DNA of 64,000 nucleotides, taken from NCBI GenBank assembly GCA_044348005.1, contig JBIKTR010000001.1:62001-126000 (forward strand). The letters are read 5' to 3'. The DNA is from JAJTHC01 sp044348005 (GTDB lineage Bacteria; Cyanobacteriota; Vampirovibrionia; Vampirovibrionales; JAJTHC01). The translations under genes and the position numbers were made by a program. Within the stretch, counting starts at the first letter, position 1. The number at the start of each line of letters is the position of its first letter. This document shows positions 43,207 through 52,719 of the stretch, piece by piece. The notes under the pieces were generated by a model, which worked only from the letters and a program-made list of their open reading frames with translations, was not told the DNA's origin and searched no databases.

Positions 43207-44073
43207 TTACAACGCAACAGGGGTTTGAAAATCCACGAACTCTGGGCGCACCAGCGTGGGAATAATCCCTTTTTCGTAGCCTTCTTTGAGCATTAAAGTC
43301 ACGGCTTCTCGGATTTCAGGGGTGATCGAGAGGGTCAGTTCGTTGACGTACATGCCCACAAACTGGTCCGTTTTTTCTTCAGGCAAGTTTCGGGCATACG
43401 CTTGGCAGCCAGCTAGCGTTTCAGCGCGGTTGTCTAAGCCCCATTTAACGGAACGATAGAGCACACGGCCAATTTTTTGAATCAGCGCTTCTCCCAAATC
43501 TCGACGAATACCATTACACCCTAAAGGCAAGATGAGTCCTGTTTGTTCAAACCACCACTGGCCTAAATCAACGATTTTATGCAACCCTTCTTCGCGGTAG
43601 GTCACTTGACTTTCGTGGATCACCAAGCCCGCAATGACCTCGCCGTTTAACACGGCTTGGGGGATTTCATCAAAGGGCACTTTAAGGGTCGGCAGTTCTG
43701 GGCAGTAGAGCTTTAAAAACAAGTAGGCGGACGTCTGTTCCCCAGGAATCGCCACAGGCTTACCAGACGCCAAAACGGCTTCAAGGGTCATGGGGGTGTT
43801 GGCCACAAGCACGGGGCCATACTGTTCGCCAATGGAAGAGCCGACAGGGAAAATGGCGTATTGTTCATGTAAGTAGGCGTAAGCATGGTAAGAAATGGCC
43901 GTAAGCTCATACGTGCCAAGGGCGGCTTCACGATTGAGGGTTTCAATATCTTTGAGCACATGTTCAAACTGCAGGCCTTCGGTGTCCACTTTATGGTGGG
44001 CCAAGGCGTAAAACATAAAGGCATCATCGGCATCAGGGCTATGGGCCACGCGAATGGGGAGAGCTTGGGACAT
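43207..44073 (-). CDS. mqnD: MqnD-family 1,4-dihydroxy-6-naphthoate synthase
   Basis: A 288-residue periplasmic-binding-protein-like enzyme. The start IRVAHSPDADDAFMFYAL, the DIETLNREAALGTYELTAISYHAYAYL section, GPVLVAN and the VIHESQVTYREEGL helix match the MqnD family of the futalosine menaquinone pathway. The catalytic His region (VIHE) is present. I use ATG 44073 (MSQALPIR) with AAGGAG ten bases upstream. Other mqn genes are not in the window, so the substrate is not proven. Confidence 0.78.
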   Translation of the reverse strand: MSQALPIRVAHSPDADDAFMFYALAHHKVDTEGLQFEHVLKDIETLNREAALGTYELTAISYHAYAYLHEQYAIFPVGSSIGEQYGPVLVANTPMTLEAVLASGKPVAIPGEQTSAYLFLKLYCPELPTLKVPFDEIPQAVLNGEVIAGLVIHESQVTYREEGLHKIVDLGQWWFEQTGLILPLGCNGIRRDLGEALIQKIGRVLYRSVKWGLDNRAETLAGCQAYARNLPEEKTDQFVGMYVNELTLSITPEIREAVTLMLKEGYEKGIIPTLVRPEFVDFQTPVAL

Positions 44074-44296
44074 GGAAGGGGGACTCCTTATGGTTAATGC
44101 TTTTATTAAACCGCCAATACAGCTTTTTGACAAGGGAGGCGCGCTTTATTTTTTGGGAAGGCGCAGTGTTTGACTAAATGTCGACACCCCCCAAGACTAC
44201 TTTGGGAGCCTTGCTTTTTTGTGGTTGATAGTTTAGGGGGGCTTGATGTATGATAAACACATCGTCATTCCCTTGAGTTAGAAAGAGATGCCCTTC

Positions 44297-44788
44297 ATGG
44301 ATTTAAATATCACCCAACTTCAAGCCCTTGCCGATTTGGCGCGTGAAAAAGACCTTGCCGAAATCACCATTACCGATGGCGACAAAAAAATCACCATTAA
44401 AACCCCCGCTTCAGTGTCGCACACCTTTCATCAAGTCGGGGCAAGCCTTCCGACACTAGCCGCCGCACCTGTTGCCACCGCCCCCAGCCCTGTTCCTTAT
44501 TCAGCCCCCGCAAGCACGCCCGCTGCCCCCGTGGTGGAAGATGCGTCTTTACACACGGTGACTTCTCCGATGGTGGGGACTTTTTACGCCGCGGCAAGCC
44601 CTGAAGCGCCCGCGTTTGCTGCAAAGGGATCCAACATTACGGTGGGGCAAACCCTCTGTATTTTAGAAGCCATGAAGCAGATGAACGAACTTGAAAGCGA
44701 TGTAGCCGGTACGGTTGTAGAGGTTCTACTAAGCAACGGACAACCCGTTGAGTACGGCCAAGCGTTATTTAAAGTCAAACTTGCGTAA
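44297..44788 (+). CDS. accB: Biotin carboxyl carrier protein of acetyl-CoA carboxylase
   Basis: A 163-residue BCCP: N-terminal helix, an Ala/Pro-rich flexible linker (about 50-85) and a biotinyl domain with the EAMKQMNEL motif where Lys is biotinylated. The AccB thumb (SPMVGTFYAAASPEAPAF) is present. It carries the carboxyl group for malonyl-CoA synthesis. ATG 44297 has AAGAG nine bases upstream; ATG 44288 is too close. The usual partner accC does not follow; the next gene is on the other strand. Confidence 0.94.
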   Translation: MDLNITQLQALADLAREKDLAEITITDGDKKITIKTPASVSHTFHQVGASLPTLAAAPVATAPSPVPYSAPASTPAAPVVEDASLHTVTSPMVGTFYAAASPEAPAFAAKGSNITVGQTLCILEAMKQMNELESDVAGTVVEVLLSNGQPVEYGQALFKVKLA

Positions 44789-44813
44789 AATAACCTTTAA
44801 ACCGTAGAAGGCG

Positions 44814-45674
44814 CTAAGGGGTCTTCTGGTTGATCTTGCGTTTGGCAAGTGAGGTGGGTTTCATTTTTTTGGGCACCACGTGAGACACGGCATCCGTTTC
44901 AGCGAAGGCTTTACTGGCTTTTGACCCACTGACTTTAGAAGCTGGCAATAAGCGATGGCGCATCTGCTCAAAGTCCCGTTGCGCCGTCTCATAATCGGTG
45001 TGACGCCCAATATCAAGCCAGTAGCCGTCGAATTTATAGGCCCGTACCGTGTGGGTGTCATTCATCACGCGGGTCACTAGGGTGTCTATGCCACAAAACT
45101 CGCCTTTGGGAATGTACTGAATGATGGCTTTATTCAAGGCGTGAATCCCCATGCACACGGAATGTACGAGGGTGGGTTTTTCTCTAAAGCCCGCGATTTC
45201 ATTGGTATTATTGACGAAATCTAAAATACCAAATTCAATTTGTGTGGTACGTTGAAACGTGGCCAAAGTCGCCACGGCTTGATGGTGAATGTGTTCTTCC
45301 ATGAGGGCTTTAAAGTTTAAATCGGTGACGATGTCCGCATTCATCACCAAGAAGTTTTCAGGCAAGTGGGGTAAAAAAGCCAAGGGGCCTGCTGTGCCCA
45401 GCGGGGAATCTTCAAAGGTGTAATCAATTGAAATACCAAACTTTTGCCCTTCGCCAAAATGGGCGTGAATCAATTCCGCCATATGCCCCACGCACAAGGT
45501 GACTCGTTTAAAGCCGTAGAGCTTTAATTGCTTAATAATCAATTCTAAAATGGGAATGTTTCCTAAAGGCACGAGCGGTTTGGGTAAGGTATCTGTAAAC
45601 GGACGCAAACGGGTGCCTTTGCCTCCGGCTAAAATAACGGCATGCCATGCGTGGTGCATTAACGCATCTTTCAT
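44814..45674 (-). CDS. NDP-sugar nucleotidyltransferase (pyrophosphorylase)
   Basis: A 286-residue nucleotidyltransferase. The GGKGTRLRPFTDTLPKPLVPLGNIP motif binds the NTP, with DSPLGTAGPL and MNADIV further on. These are shared by mannose-1-phosphate guanylyltransferases and glucose-1-phosphate nucleotidylyltransferases. The C-terminal 45 residues are Lys/Ser-rich and not part of the fold; no hexapeptide repeats are seen. Start MKDALMHH (45674). The sugar cannot be named. No polysaccharide cluster is adjacent. Confidence 0.85.
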   Translation of the reverse strand: MKDALMHHAWHAVILAGGKGTRLRPFTDTLPKPLVPLGNIPILELIIKQLKLYGFKRVTLCVGHMAELIHAHFGEGQKFGISIDYTFEDSPLGTAGPLAFLPHLPENFLVMNADIVTDLNFKALMEEHIHHQAVATLATFQRTTQIEFGILDFVNNTNEIAGFREKPTLVHSVCMGIHALNKAIIQYIPKGEFCGIDTLVTRVMNDTHTVRAYKFDGYWLDIGRHTDYETAQRDFEQMRHRLLPASKVSGSKASKAFAETDAVSHVVPKKMKPTSLAKRKINQKTP

Positions 45675-45933
45675 AAACGTGGTGTTCTCCCTCACTTCCC
45701 ATGTCGGGAAGTTGATACATGTTATTACTGTAACGACTTTTTTAAGGCTTCAACGATGTTTACACGTGAAAACCCTTTTATAGAATGACAAAGTCCCCCC
45801 CCTCAACAGATGAACCTAGGGGTGCAAAAATTGACATCAAAAGAACACGTTTGAAATAAACGCCCATGGAACAGCCTGTTTAAGGAGCATTGCGAGAGCT
45901 TTTTTTCTTCAAAGTGGTGCTTTATTTAGTCTT

Positions 45934-47127
45934 CTATAGACGATGACGCTGAAGTAAAACAGCCACACCCAGCCCCATGCCGATGCTGATGGTGGCCAAC
46001 CCATACGGCCGAAGCGCGTCGCCTTCTTCCTGTAAGCGATGCGCCAAGGTACACACGGTTCGAAGGGCTGTGCAGCCCATGGGGGATCCTAGTGCAAGCG
46101 CGCCCCCCCATCGGTTCAGGCGACTTTCTTGAAAGGCATCTAGGCCAAGGGCGTTACATTGTAACAGCACTGCGGACGCAAAGGCTTCGTGAAACTCAAA
46201 ACAGGCGATTTGATCAAGGGTTAAGCCCTGCTTGTGCAACAGCGCGTTCATGGCATCTAAGCCCGCCAAGGGCATGCGTTCAGGCGGGGTGGCGATTTGC
46301 ATGACGTCCACCAATTCAAGGGCCACTTCAGTAGATTCAACCCGCGTGGTGAAAGAGGCGGGGTGCAACGAAAGCACGGCGCCTGCCACGCCATCGGCAT
46401 AGGGGGCGAGGTGAGCGGGCGTGTGAATGCCATTGTTACGAACAGGCTTTAAACGGCGTAAGGCCTCTTCGCTCAATTCAGGACGCACGCATTCATCTAC
46501 CGCTAACACGACGTGCCCTTGCGCGTCATAGACGGGCAAGCCTTGCGCCTGCCACACGGCCTGACTGGCCCGTTGGTGCGACGCTAAAGTCCAGGCATCC
46601 AGCTGTTGAAGGGGCAGTTCGCTTGCCCACACATCGGCATGGTGCAACATTGAACGACTGGCGAGGCGCCCCGTGGATTCTTCAAAATCAGGGTGCCTAA
46701 ATCGCCAGCCAAAGGTCGTGTCGTGCCAAGGGGCCTGCGGGTCAATATGGGGAGGCAAACACGCCAAAGGCGAACGCGTCATGTGTTCTACCCCTCCTGC
46801 CCAAAGGGTTTGAACCCGTTGGGCTTTAAGGGCGAAGTAAGCATATTCTAAGGCATGAGTGCTACTACCGCACAGGCTATTGAGTGTGACGGCGGGGGTT
46901 TGTTCAGGCAAGGTGGAAAGTAACACCGCCAATCGCGCGACGTTGCGGGAATCTTCACCGGCTTGGTTGGCACAGCCTAGGTACACGGCTTCTGGCTGAA
47001 AGGGGGCGTGATGATTCAACAGTTGCACGACCAAGTCGTCGGATCTTACAGGGCTTAAGGCGCCTTTGTACTTGCCTAAGACGCTACGATCGATCGTGTG
47101 TATCCATACGGGGGGAGAAGAAGACAT
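45934..47127 (-). CDS. Thiolase-family protein with altered active site
   Basis: A 397-residue thiolase fold. The nucleophile Cys is kept (LNSLCGSSTHA, C86). But the HxxxGxSG histidine is Ser (GGALALGSPMG, S348) and the final catalytic Cys is Ser (LATISIGMGLG, S381). The NEAFA loop reads HEAFA (H313), as in FadI-type enzymes. Loss of two of three catalytic residues makes ordinary thiolysis or condensation unlikely; a different acyl-transfer role or a degenerate enzyme is possible. The start at 47127 has GAGAAAG upstream. No fatty-acid oxidation gene is adjacent. Confidence 0.85.
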   Translation of the reverse strand: MSSSPPVWIHTIDRSVLGKYKGALSPVRSDDLVVQLLNHHAPFQPEAVYLGCANQAGEDSRNVARLAVLLSTLPEQTPAVTLNSLCGSSTHALEYAYFALKAQRVQTLWAGGVEHMTRSPLACLPPHIDPQAPWHDTTFGWRFRHPDFEESTGRLASRSMLHHADVWASELPLQQLDAWTLASHQRASQAVWQAQGLPVYDAQGHVVLAVDECVRPELSEEALRRLKPVRNNGIHTPAHLAPYADGVAGAVLSLHPASFTTRVESTEVALELVDVMQIATPPERMPLAGLDAMNALLHKQGLTLDQIACFEFHEAFASAVLLQCNALGLDAFQESRLNRWGGALALGSPMGCTALRTVCTLAHRLQEEGDALRPYGLATISIGMGLGVAVLLQRHRL

Positions 47128-47310
47128 TTGAACGCTTTCTCAACATTATTGTGTAAAAGATTGTAACAGTTTGTTTAAAGTCCCTTAAGTTTCATCAGCA
47201 CTGGCCGAAAAGATCTGTAGGAAGAAACTCATAAGCTTCATTATAAATGCTATATCTGTATTGGGAACTTTCAGAGGAATACTTAAACTGAGATAGGAAG
47301 AGATATTACG

Positions 47311-48036
47311 ATGATTAACCTTGGTTCATTAGACGCCTGGACGGCTACACCTGCTACTACACCTGCTACTAAACAGGCCTCTTCGACTGCAACGCCTGCT
47401 TCAAACACCCCCACGCCTTTAAAAGAAACGGGTGTGACCTTCAACCCCACGAATTCCATTAAACTAAAAAATTTGCTGGATCTTTCTCGGACGGGGGCTT
47501 CGCCAGAAGCGTTGTTTAAAGCCGTCAATGGGGAGATCCTCCCTTCTGGCGCCAACACAACAGATCCGCTTAAAACGGAGGCCACCCCCACCAATGCCGA
47601 CACCGCAACCGCCGCCGCCAGCCCCGTGTATGAACCTTCTTTGATCCCCGGTATAGATAAAAAGACCTTAGAAGGACTGACCAAAAACTTTAACTTTAGC
47701 ATGGGATCTAAAAGCGTTAATGCGTTTATGTTCAACCCCTTGAAGCAGATGACGAAATTGCTGAAAGGGGAACAGGTGACGGAAACCGACATTTTTCAAC
47801 CCGCTTTTGATGGGCTGGCCAGTGATGCAGGCTTGGATCCTCAAACCAAAGTAGCTGTAGAACAAGAACGGATTAAAAGACGAGAAATCGAAAATCAGTT
47901 TGGCAAGACTCCTTATGTTGCCGTGAACCTAAAAAAACAAGCGTACTTGCAACTGGCGCGTCATGATTTACAAGGCGCCTTAAAACTGCAAGAAGAAGCG
48001 GTGAAAGAAGAAGAAAAAAAAGCGGCTAAAAAGTAA
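47311..48036 (+). CDS. Unknown protein, Ala/Thr/Pro-rich with helical C-terminus
   Basis: A 241-residue protein of no recognised family. The first 45 residues are almost only Ala, Thr, Pro and Ser. A second low-complexity Thr/Ala stretch lies at about 90-115, and the C-terminal 120 residues are charged and helical, ending in Glu/Lys repeats. It starts MINLG, like the FAS1 protein at 14597. There is no signal peptide. A single gene upstream of lepA. Confidence 0.65.
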   Translation: MINLGSLDAWTATPATTPATKQASSTATPASNTPTPLKETGVTFNPTNSIKLKNLLDLSRTGASPEALFKAVNGEILPSGANTTDPLKTEATPTNADTATAAASPVYEPSLIPGIDKKTLEGLTKNFNFSMGSKSVNAFMFNPLKQMTKLLKGEQVTETDIFQPAFDGLASDAGLDPQTKVAVEQERIKRREIENQFGKTPYVAVNLKKQAYLQLARHDLQGALKLQEEAVKEEEKKAAKK

Positions 48037-48072
48037 GGCTTCCTTTATGCCCTGAGACCCAAAGATTTAGTC

Positions 48073-48102
48073 TTTCCATAAACCTTCTGTTTTGTGTACA
48101 AT
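48073..48102 (+). promoter_or_regulatory. lepA: Possible sigma-70-type promoter of lepA
   Basis: A TACAAT -10 element at 48097-48102 with a weak TTTCCA -35 at 48073-48078 (18-base spacer). Transcription would start around 48109, which supports a translation start at 48122 or 48143 rather than further upstream. Confidence 0.4.
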
Positions 48103-48142
48103 AAACATGGACTTTAGGTTTATGGAAGGGTTGGTGACACAC

Positions 48143-49954
48143 ATGAATACAGTGCTCCGCAATAAGAATATCCGTAATTTTTGTATTATTGCTCATATTG
48201 ATCACGGAAAGTCGACCTTGGCCGATCGCTTGCTGGAGTTTACCCACACCATTGAAAAACGCATTATGCAAGAACAAATGCTCGATTCCCTTGACTTAGA
48301 ACGCGAACGGGGCATTACCATTAAGCTCAATGCGGCTCGCATGGAGTTTACCTACGACGACACCTGCTACGTCTTAAACCTCATTGACACCCCCGGCCAC
48401 GTGGATTTTAGCTATGAAGTGTCTCGTTCCCTAGAAGCCTGTGAAGGTGCTTTGCTTGTGGTGGACGCCACCCAAGGCGTTGAAGCCCAAACATTGGCCA
48501 ACGTTTACATGGCTTTAGACGCTGATTTAGAAATTATTCCCGTGATTAACAAAATTGATTTACCCAGTGCGGATGTGGATCGCGTTAAAAAAGAAATTGA
48601 AGACGTCATTGGCATTGATGCCAGTGAAGCCATTTTATGTTCGGCCAAAGCGGGCATTGGTATTGAAGACGTGTTGCGTGCCGTGGTGGAACGCGTCCCC
48701 CCGCCTCACATTGAAGAAGACAAACCCACCCGTGCCTTAGTGTTTGACAGTTATTTTGACAGTTACATGGGTATTATTGCCTATATTCGAGTCATGGATG
48801 GTGAAATTCGCAAAAACGATACCATTCACTTCATGCAAAACGGCCGAACCTATGAAGTGGCTGAATTGGGTACGCTTGTGCCTCCCCTAAAAGTCAAGCG
48901 AGACGTCTTATATTCGGGAGAAGTCGGCTATGTGGCCGCTTCCATTAAGGAAATTGGGGCCTTGGTGGGCGACACCGTCACCACCCTTCGGGCCAAAGCC
49001 ACCGATCCTTTGGCGGGCTATAAAGAAGCTGTGCCCATGGTGTTTTGTGGCCTGTACCCAGCAGACAATGACGATTACAGCGAACTCAAAGAAGCGCTGG
49101 CCAAACTCAAATTAAATGATTCTTCCATTACCTTTGAACCTGAAACTAGTGAAGCTTTGGGCTTTGGCTTTCGTTGTGGTTTTTTGGGCTTACTGCACAT
49201 GGAAATTATTCAAGAACGCATTGAACGGGAATACAATATCGGCATGATTCGCACGGCTCCGAGTGTGGTGTATAAAGTGCATACTGTTAAAGGGGAAGTG
49301 ATAGAGGTTTCTAACCCCGCTGAAATGCCAGATGCGGGCAAACGAGATTTTATTGAAGAACCTTATGTGAATGTGAACCTGATGTTGCCTCAAGAATTTG
49401 TGGGAACGTTGATGGAACTGGCCCAAGATCGCCGTGGCGAGTTTAAAAACATGAATTATATTGACGAAAAACGGGTGAGCCTAGAATATGAACTGCCCTT
49501 AGCCGAGATGGTCACGGATTTTTATGACCACCTCAAAAGTCGTTCTAAAGGCTATGCGTCTATGGATTATACCTTCTTGGAATACCGACGTTCCAAACTC
49601 GTGAAGTTGGATGTCATGCTCGCAGGCGAAGTGGTGGATGCCTTGAGTGTGATTATTCATGAAGACAAGGCGTTTTACATGGGTCGTGCGTTGACGGAAA
49701 AGCTCAAAAAATTGATTCCGAAGCAAATGTTTGAAGTGCCGATTCAAGCGGCGATTGGTAGCCGAGTGATTGCCCGAACCAACATTAAAGCCATGCGTAA
49801 AAACGTGCTGGACAAATGCTATGGGGGGGATATTAGCCGTAAACGTAAGTTGCTTGAAAAACAAAAAGAAGGCAAAAAACGCATGAAGGCCGTGGGACGA
49901 GTTGAAGTACCCCAAGAAGCGTTTGTGGCCGTGTTGAGCTTGGATGAAGACTAG
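48143..49954 (+). CDS. lepA: Elongation factor 4 (LepA)
   Basis: A 603-residue translational GTPase. G1 is AHIDHGKST, G2 region ERERGITIK, G3 DTPGHVDF, G4 NKID; the EF-G-like domains and the LepA-specific C-terminal domain (GGDISRKRKLLEKQKEGKKRMK) follow. It acts on stalled or maturing ribosomes. I place the start at MNTVLRNKN (48143), with GGAAGGG upstream and a promoter -10 just before; longer frames would begin before the probable transcription start. Confidence 0.96.
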   Translation: MNTVLRNKNIRNFCIIAHIDHGKSTLADRLLEFTHTIEKRIMQEQMLDSLDLERERGITIKLNAARMEFTYDDTCYVLNLIDTPGHVDFSYEVSRSLEACEGALLVVDATQGVEAQTLANVYMALDADLEIIPVINKIDLPSADVDRVKKEIEDVIGIDASEAILCSAKAGIGIEDVLRAVVERVPPPHIEEDKPTRALVFDSYFDSYMGIIAYIRVMDGEIRKNDTIHFMQNGRTYEVAELGTLVPPLKVKRDVLYSGEVGYVAASIKEIGALVGDTVTTLRAKATDPLAGYKEAVPMVFCGLYPADNDDYSELKEALAKLKLNDSSITFEPETSEALGFGFRCGFLGLLHMEIIQERIEREYNIGMIRTAPSVVYKVHTVKGEVIEVSNPAEMPDAGKRDFIEEPYVNVNLMLPQEFVGTLMELAQDRRGEFKNMNYIDEKRVSLEYELPLAEMVTDFYDHLKSRSKGYASMDYTFLEYRRSKLVKLDVMLAGEVVDALSVIIHEDKAFYMGRALTEKLKKLIPKQMFEVPIQAAIGSRVIARTNIKAMRKNVLDKCYGGDISRKRKLLEKQKEGKKRMKAVGRVEVPQEAFVAVLSLDED

Positions 49955-49974
49955 CGTGTTTTATCTAGCAAATA

Positions 49975-51393
49975 CTATAAATCTAGTAAAGCAGTATAAG
50001 TCGGTAAAATATACAAGGTGTCTCCTTCTTCAACACCTGCCAAAGCCTGAACTAACGCTGTTTTGATGCAAGGTTCAACTTTTGGGTGCCAATTGCTTAA
50101 AAGCGTGGCATGTTCTAAGCGATTGGCGAGTTCGTACGCCCGTGACCCACTTAAGGTGTATCTTTCACTGTTGGGATGCGTAGAGAGTAATTGCTCAAAA
50201 TCCGTATCCCAAATCCACGAAACATCTTCTCCATCGGCGTAAGCGTCATTTAAGGCCATTAAAACATGGGCGGTTTTGTCCGCACACACTTGTTTAAGGA
50301 CTTCGCAAGCGCCTGCGGGGTTTTTGATGAGCATAATTTGCACCGCTTTCCCGTCTATCACGCGCTTTTCAGATCGGCCAAACATGGGCTGGTGCATCGT
50401 CAAGGCCTGCTGAATCGCTTCAACTGAAATAGGGTACTGCCCTGCCACACAGGCCCCTGCTAAAACATTATACGCATTATACAACCCCAATAACGGGCTT
50501 TTTAGAAGGATCCCTTGGCCTAGCACGTCATGATCTAAAGAAAGCAACCATCCTTCTGCTTCAAGGGCTAAGGGGGTGAGGCTGGCCTGTAGCGTGGGGC
50601 GCTTAAACCCGCATGCGTTGCAAAACCAATCGCCCAAATGTGCAAAGCTACGGCTATGGTACAAAACGGCTTGCCCACATTCAGGGCAATTGGCGACTTC
50701 TTGAGGGTGAGGCACGGCGCGTGCTAAGCCTGTGCGGGCTTGAAGACTTGAATCAGCACTTACATTTAAGCCAAAATAAATCACACGCAACCCTTGTTTT
50801 AGGGCCTGTTGCCCCATGCCTACTAGCATAGGGTCATCCGCATTCAGGAACAACGTTTCGGTGGTATAAGGAATACCTTGTTCGATAAACCCTGCCGTGG
50901 TCGAAAGTTCCCCATAGCGATCGAGTTGATCGCGAAACAGATTCAACACCACTAAATCAGACGGCTTTACGGCTTGAGCCACTTTGCCCACGGTGGCTTC
51001 GTCCGTTTCTATAACGGCAACTTTTGCCGTGTACTGCCCGTTCCACCCAACGGCTTGCGCCAAACAGGTGGTAATGCCATAAATTAAGTTCGCACCCCTT
51101 TCATTGAGCAAGCATGGCGTTTCCCCCGCTTGAAAGATGTCTCGTAAGAAAGTGGCCGTGGTGGTTTTGCCGTTGGTGCCTGTAATCATAATACGCCAAG
51201 GGGGCAAGTGCTGCGCTAAAGCGTTTAAAAATGTGGGATGCCACCTTAAGGCCAACTTACCGGGGAGGCTTGTGGCAGAGCCTTTACCACTCAAGCGAAT
51301 CGCCCAACTGAAGGCTTTAACCAGTAAGCTTGCCACGTGGTCTTTAAGCGTCCATGGGGATGTTGAGATTAGGCAGGGGTCTGTTAGTGTCAT
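49975..51393 (-). CDS. murT: Lipid II isoglutaminyl synthase subunit MurT
   Basis: A 472-residue Mur-ligase-like protein with the ATP loop TGTNGKTTT (71-79), a four-Cys zinc ribbon (C236, C239, C258, C261) inserted in the middle domain, FGRSEKR, and a DUF1727-type C-terminal domain (LIKNPAGACEVL). These are the MurT features. MurT with GatD amidates the D-Glu of lipid II. The usual adjacent gatD gene is missing here, so its partner must lie elsewhere or be absent. Confidence 0.9.
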   Translation of the reverse strand: MTLTDPCLISTSPWTLKDHVASLLVKAFSWAIRLSGKGSATSLPGKLALRWHPTFLNALAQHLPPWRIMITGTNGKTTTATFLRDIFQAGETPCLLNERGANLIYGITTCLAQAVGWNGQYTAKVAVIETDEATVGKVAQAVKPSDLVVLNLFRDQLDRYGELSTTAGFIEQGIPYTTETLFLNADDPMLVGMGQQALKQGLRVIYFGLNVSADSSLQARTGLARAVPHPQEVANCPECGQAVLYHSRSFAHLGDWFCNACGFKRPTLQASLTPLALEAEGWLLSLDHDVLGQGILLKSPLLGLYNAYNVLAGACVAGQYPISVEAIQQALTMHQPMFGRSEKRVIDGKAVQIMLIKNPAGACEVLKQVCADKTAHVLMALNDAYADGEDVSWIWDTDFEQLLSTHPNSERYTLSGSRAYELANRLEHATLLSNWHPKVEPCIKTALVQALAGVEEGDTLYILPTYTALLDL

Positions 51394-51465
51394 GCGATTA
51401 TTTTACACCGAAATGCTTAAAAACGGTTATACTAATACGTGTGCTGTGAAAAGAAAGTGCGATTG

Positions 51466-52533
51466 ATGAGCCGTGTTCCTCAAGTTCTCCCTAAAGTCCC
51501 TGCCAAGCTATGGCCCTTGGCGATGCTTACGCTGCTGTATAGTGTGGTGATATGGGCGGGCGTCTTGACGCCTTATGCCCCCAACAGTGTGCGTGAAACG
51601 CAGTCGTATTTACCGCCTACCCCTATTCAATGGAAAAACTTAGAGGGACACTGGGTCGCCCCCTACGTGTTTCACTATAAGCGCGTGTTTGACGCCAAAA
51701 ACCTACGCTTTACCTACGAACCTGAATTAAGTAAACCCTACCCCCTGAAGTTTGGGGTTCGGGGGGAGGCTTATACCATGCTAGGCGTGATTAAAAGCGA
51801 TTGGCATTTACTGGGTGTGGAAGCCCCCGCGAGTTTAAGCTTCTTGGGGCGAGACGTCAACGGCAGAGACAACTTTTCAAGGCTCTTACATGCGGGGCAG
51901 ATTTCATTATTTATTGGATTCTGTAGTCTGTTGGTTTCCTTGCCCTTGGGCTTAAGTATTGGTGCGTTGTCTGGCTATTTAGGGGGGTGGGTGGACACCG
52001 TTCTAATGCGCTTGACTGAAGTCTTAATGTCGATCCCTTCGATTTTTTTGTTGGTGAGTTTGGCGGCTTTATTACCCGCAAGCTTAAGTAGTGGGGTGCG
52101 TTTCATCTTAGTTTCAATGTTGATGGCCACCATCGGTTGGACGGGGCTGGCTCGTGTGATTCGAGGCATGGTGTTAAACATCAAACAAAACGCCTTTGTA
52201 GATTCGGCTCGTTGCATGGGTGCTAGCCTCCCCCGTTTGATTTTTAGGCACATTTTGCCACAAACCGCTTCTTATGTGGTGGTTTCCTTAACGTTGGGGG
52301 TTCCGGGGTATATTTTAGCGGAATCAGGGTTGAGTTTTTTAGGCTTGGGCATTCAACAACCCGATGCCAGTTGGGGCAATATGTTGAAAGAAGCGCAGGA
52401 ACTGTCTAACTTGTTGGAACATCCGTGGATGTTGGCTCCAGCGGTCTTTATCTTCTTGGCGGTGTGGAGTTATAACCTACTGGGTGATGCCTTGCGAGAT
52501 GAGTTAGACCCTAATGTTAAAAAACTGCTTTAA
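51466..52533 (+). CDS. DppC/OppC-type ABC transporter permease
   Basis: A 355-residue inner-membrane permease for peptides or nickel. A long periplasmic segment (about 30-130) follows the first helix, then five helices. The EAA-type loop is visible (AFVDSARCMGASLPRLIFRHILPQ). The start MSRVPQ at 51466 has GAAAG upstream. It is separate from the DppB-DppC pair at 57238-59040, and no binding protein or ATPase gene is adjacent. Confidence 0.9.
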   Translation: MSRVPQVLPKVPAKLWPLAMLTLLYSVVIWAGVLTPYAPNSVRETQSYLPPTPIQWKNLEGHWVAPYVFHYKRVFDAKNLRFTYEPELSKPYPLKFGVRGEAYTMLGVIKSDWHLLGVEAPASLSFLGRDVNGRDNFSRLLHAGQISLFIGFCSLLVSLPLGLSIGALSGYLGGWVDTVLMRLTEVLMSIPSIFLLVSLAALLPASLSSGVRFILVSMLMATIGWTGLARVIRGMVLNIKQNAFVDSARCMGASLPRLIFRHILPQTASYVVVSLTLGVPGYILAESGLSFLGLGIQQPDASWGNMLKEAQELSNLLEHPWMLAPAVFIFLAVWSYNLLGDALRDELDPNVKKLL

Positions 52534-52565
52534 CCCATGCCCAATCCTTGAAAGAAATGAAAAAA

Positions 52566-52639
52566 CACCCCGAACAAGATTCGAACTTGTGACCGTCCGC
52601 TTAGAAGGCGGATGCTCTATCCAGCTGAGCTATCGAGGC
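52566..52639 (-). tRNA. tRNA-Arg (anticodon TCT)
   Basis: Read on the minus strand: acceptor GCCTCGA pairs with TCGGGGT (two G-T wobbles), D-stem GCTC/GAGC, anticodon stem TCCGC/GCGGA around loop CTTCTAA with anticodon TCT, and T-stem ACAAG/CTTGT with loop TTCGAAT. The discriminator base is G and the CCA end is not encoded. T(6) follows immediately. It reads AGA (and perhaps AGG) codons. Confidence 0.95.
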
Positions 52640-52719
52640 GTATTTTCATGGAATCTTCTTTTGAGTTGAACTTTAAAGACTCATTTTACATGCTAACATA
52701 AAAAAGGGGAAACACGCAC

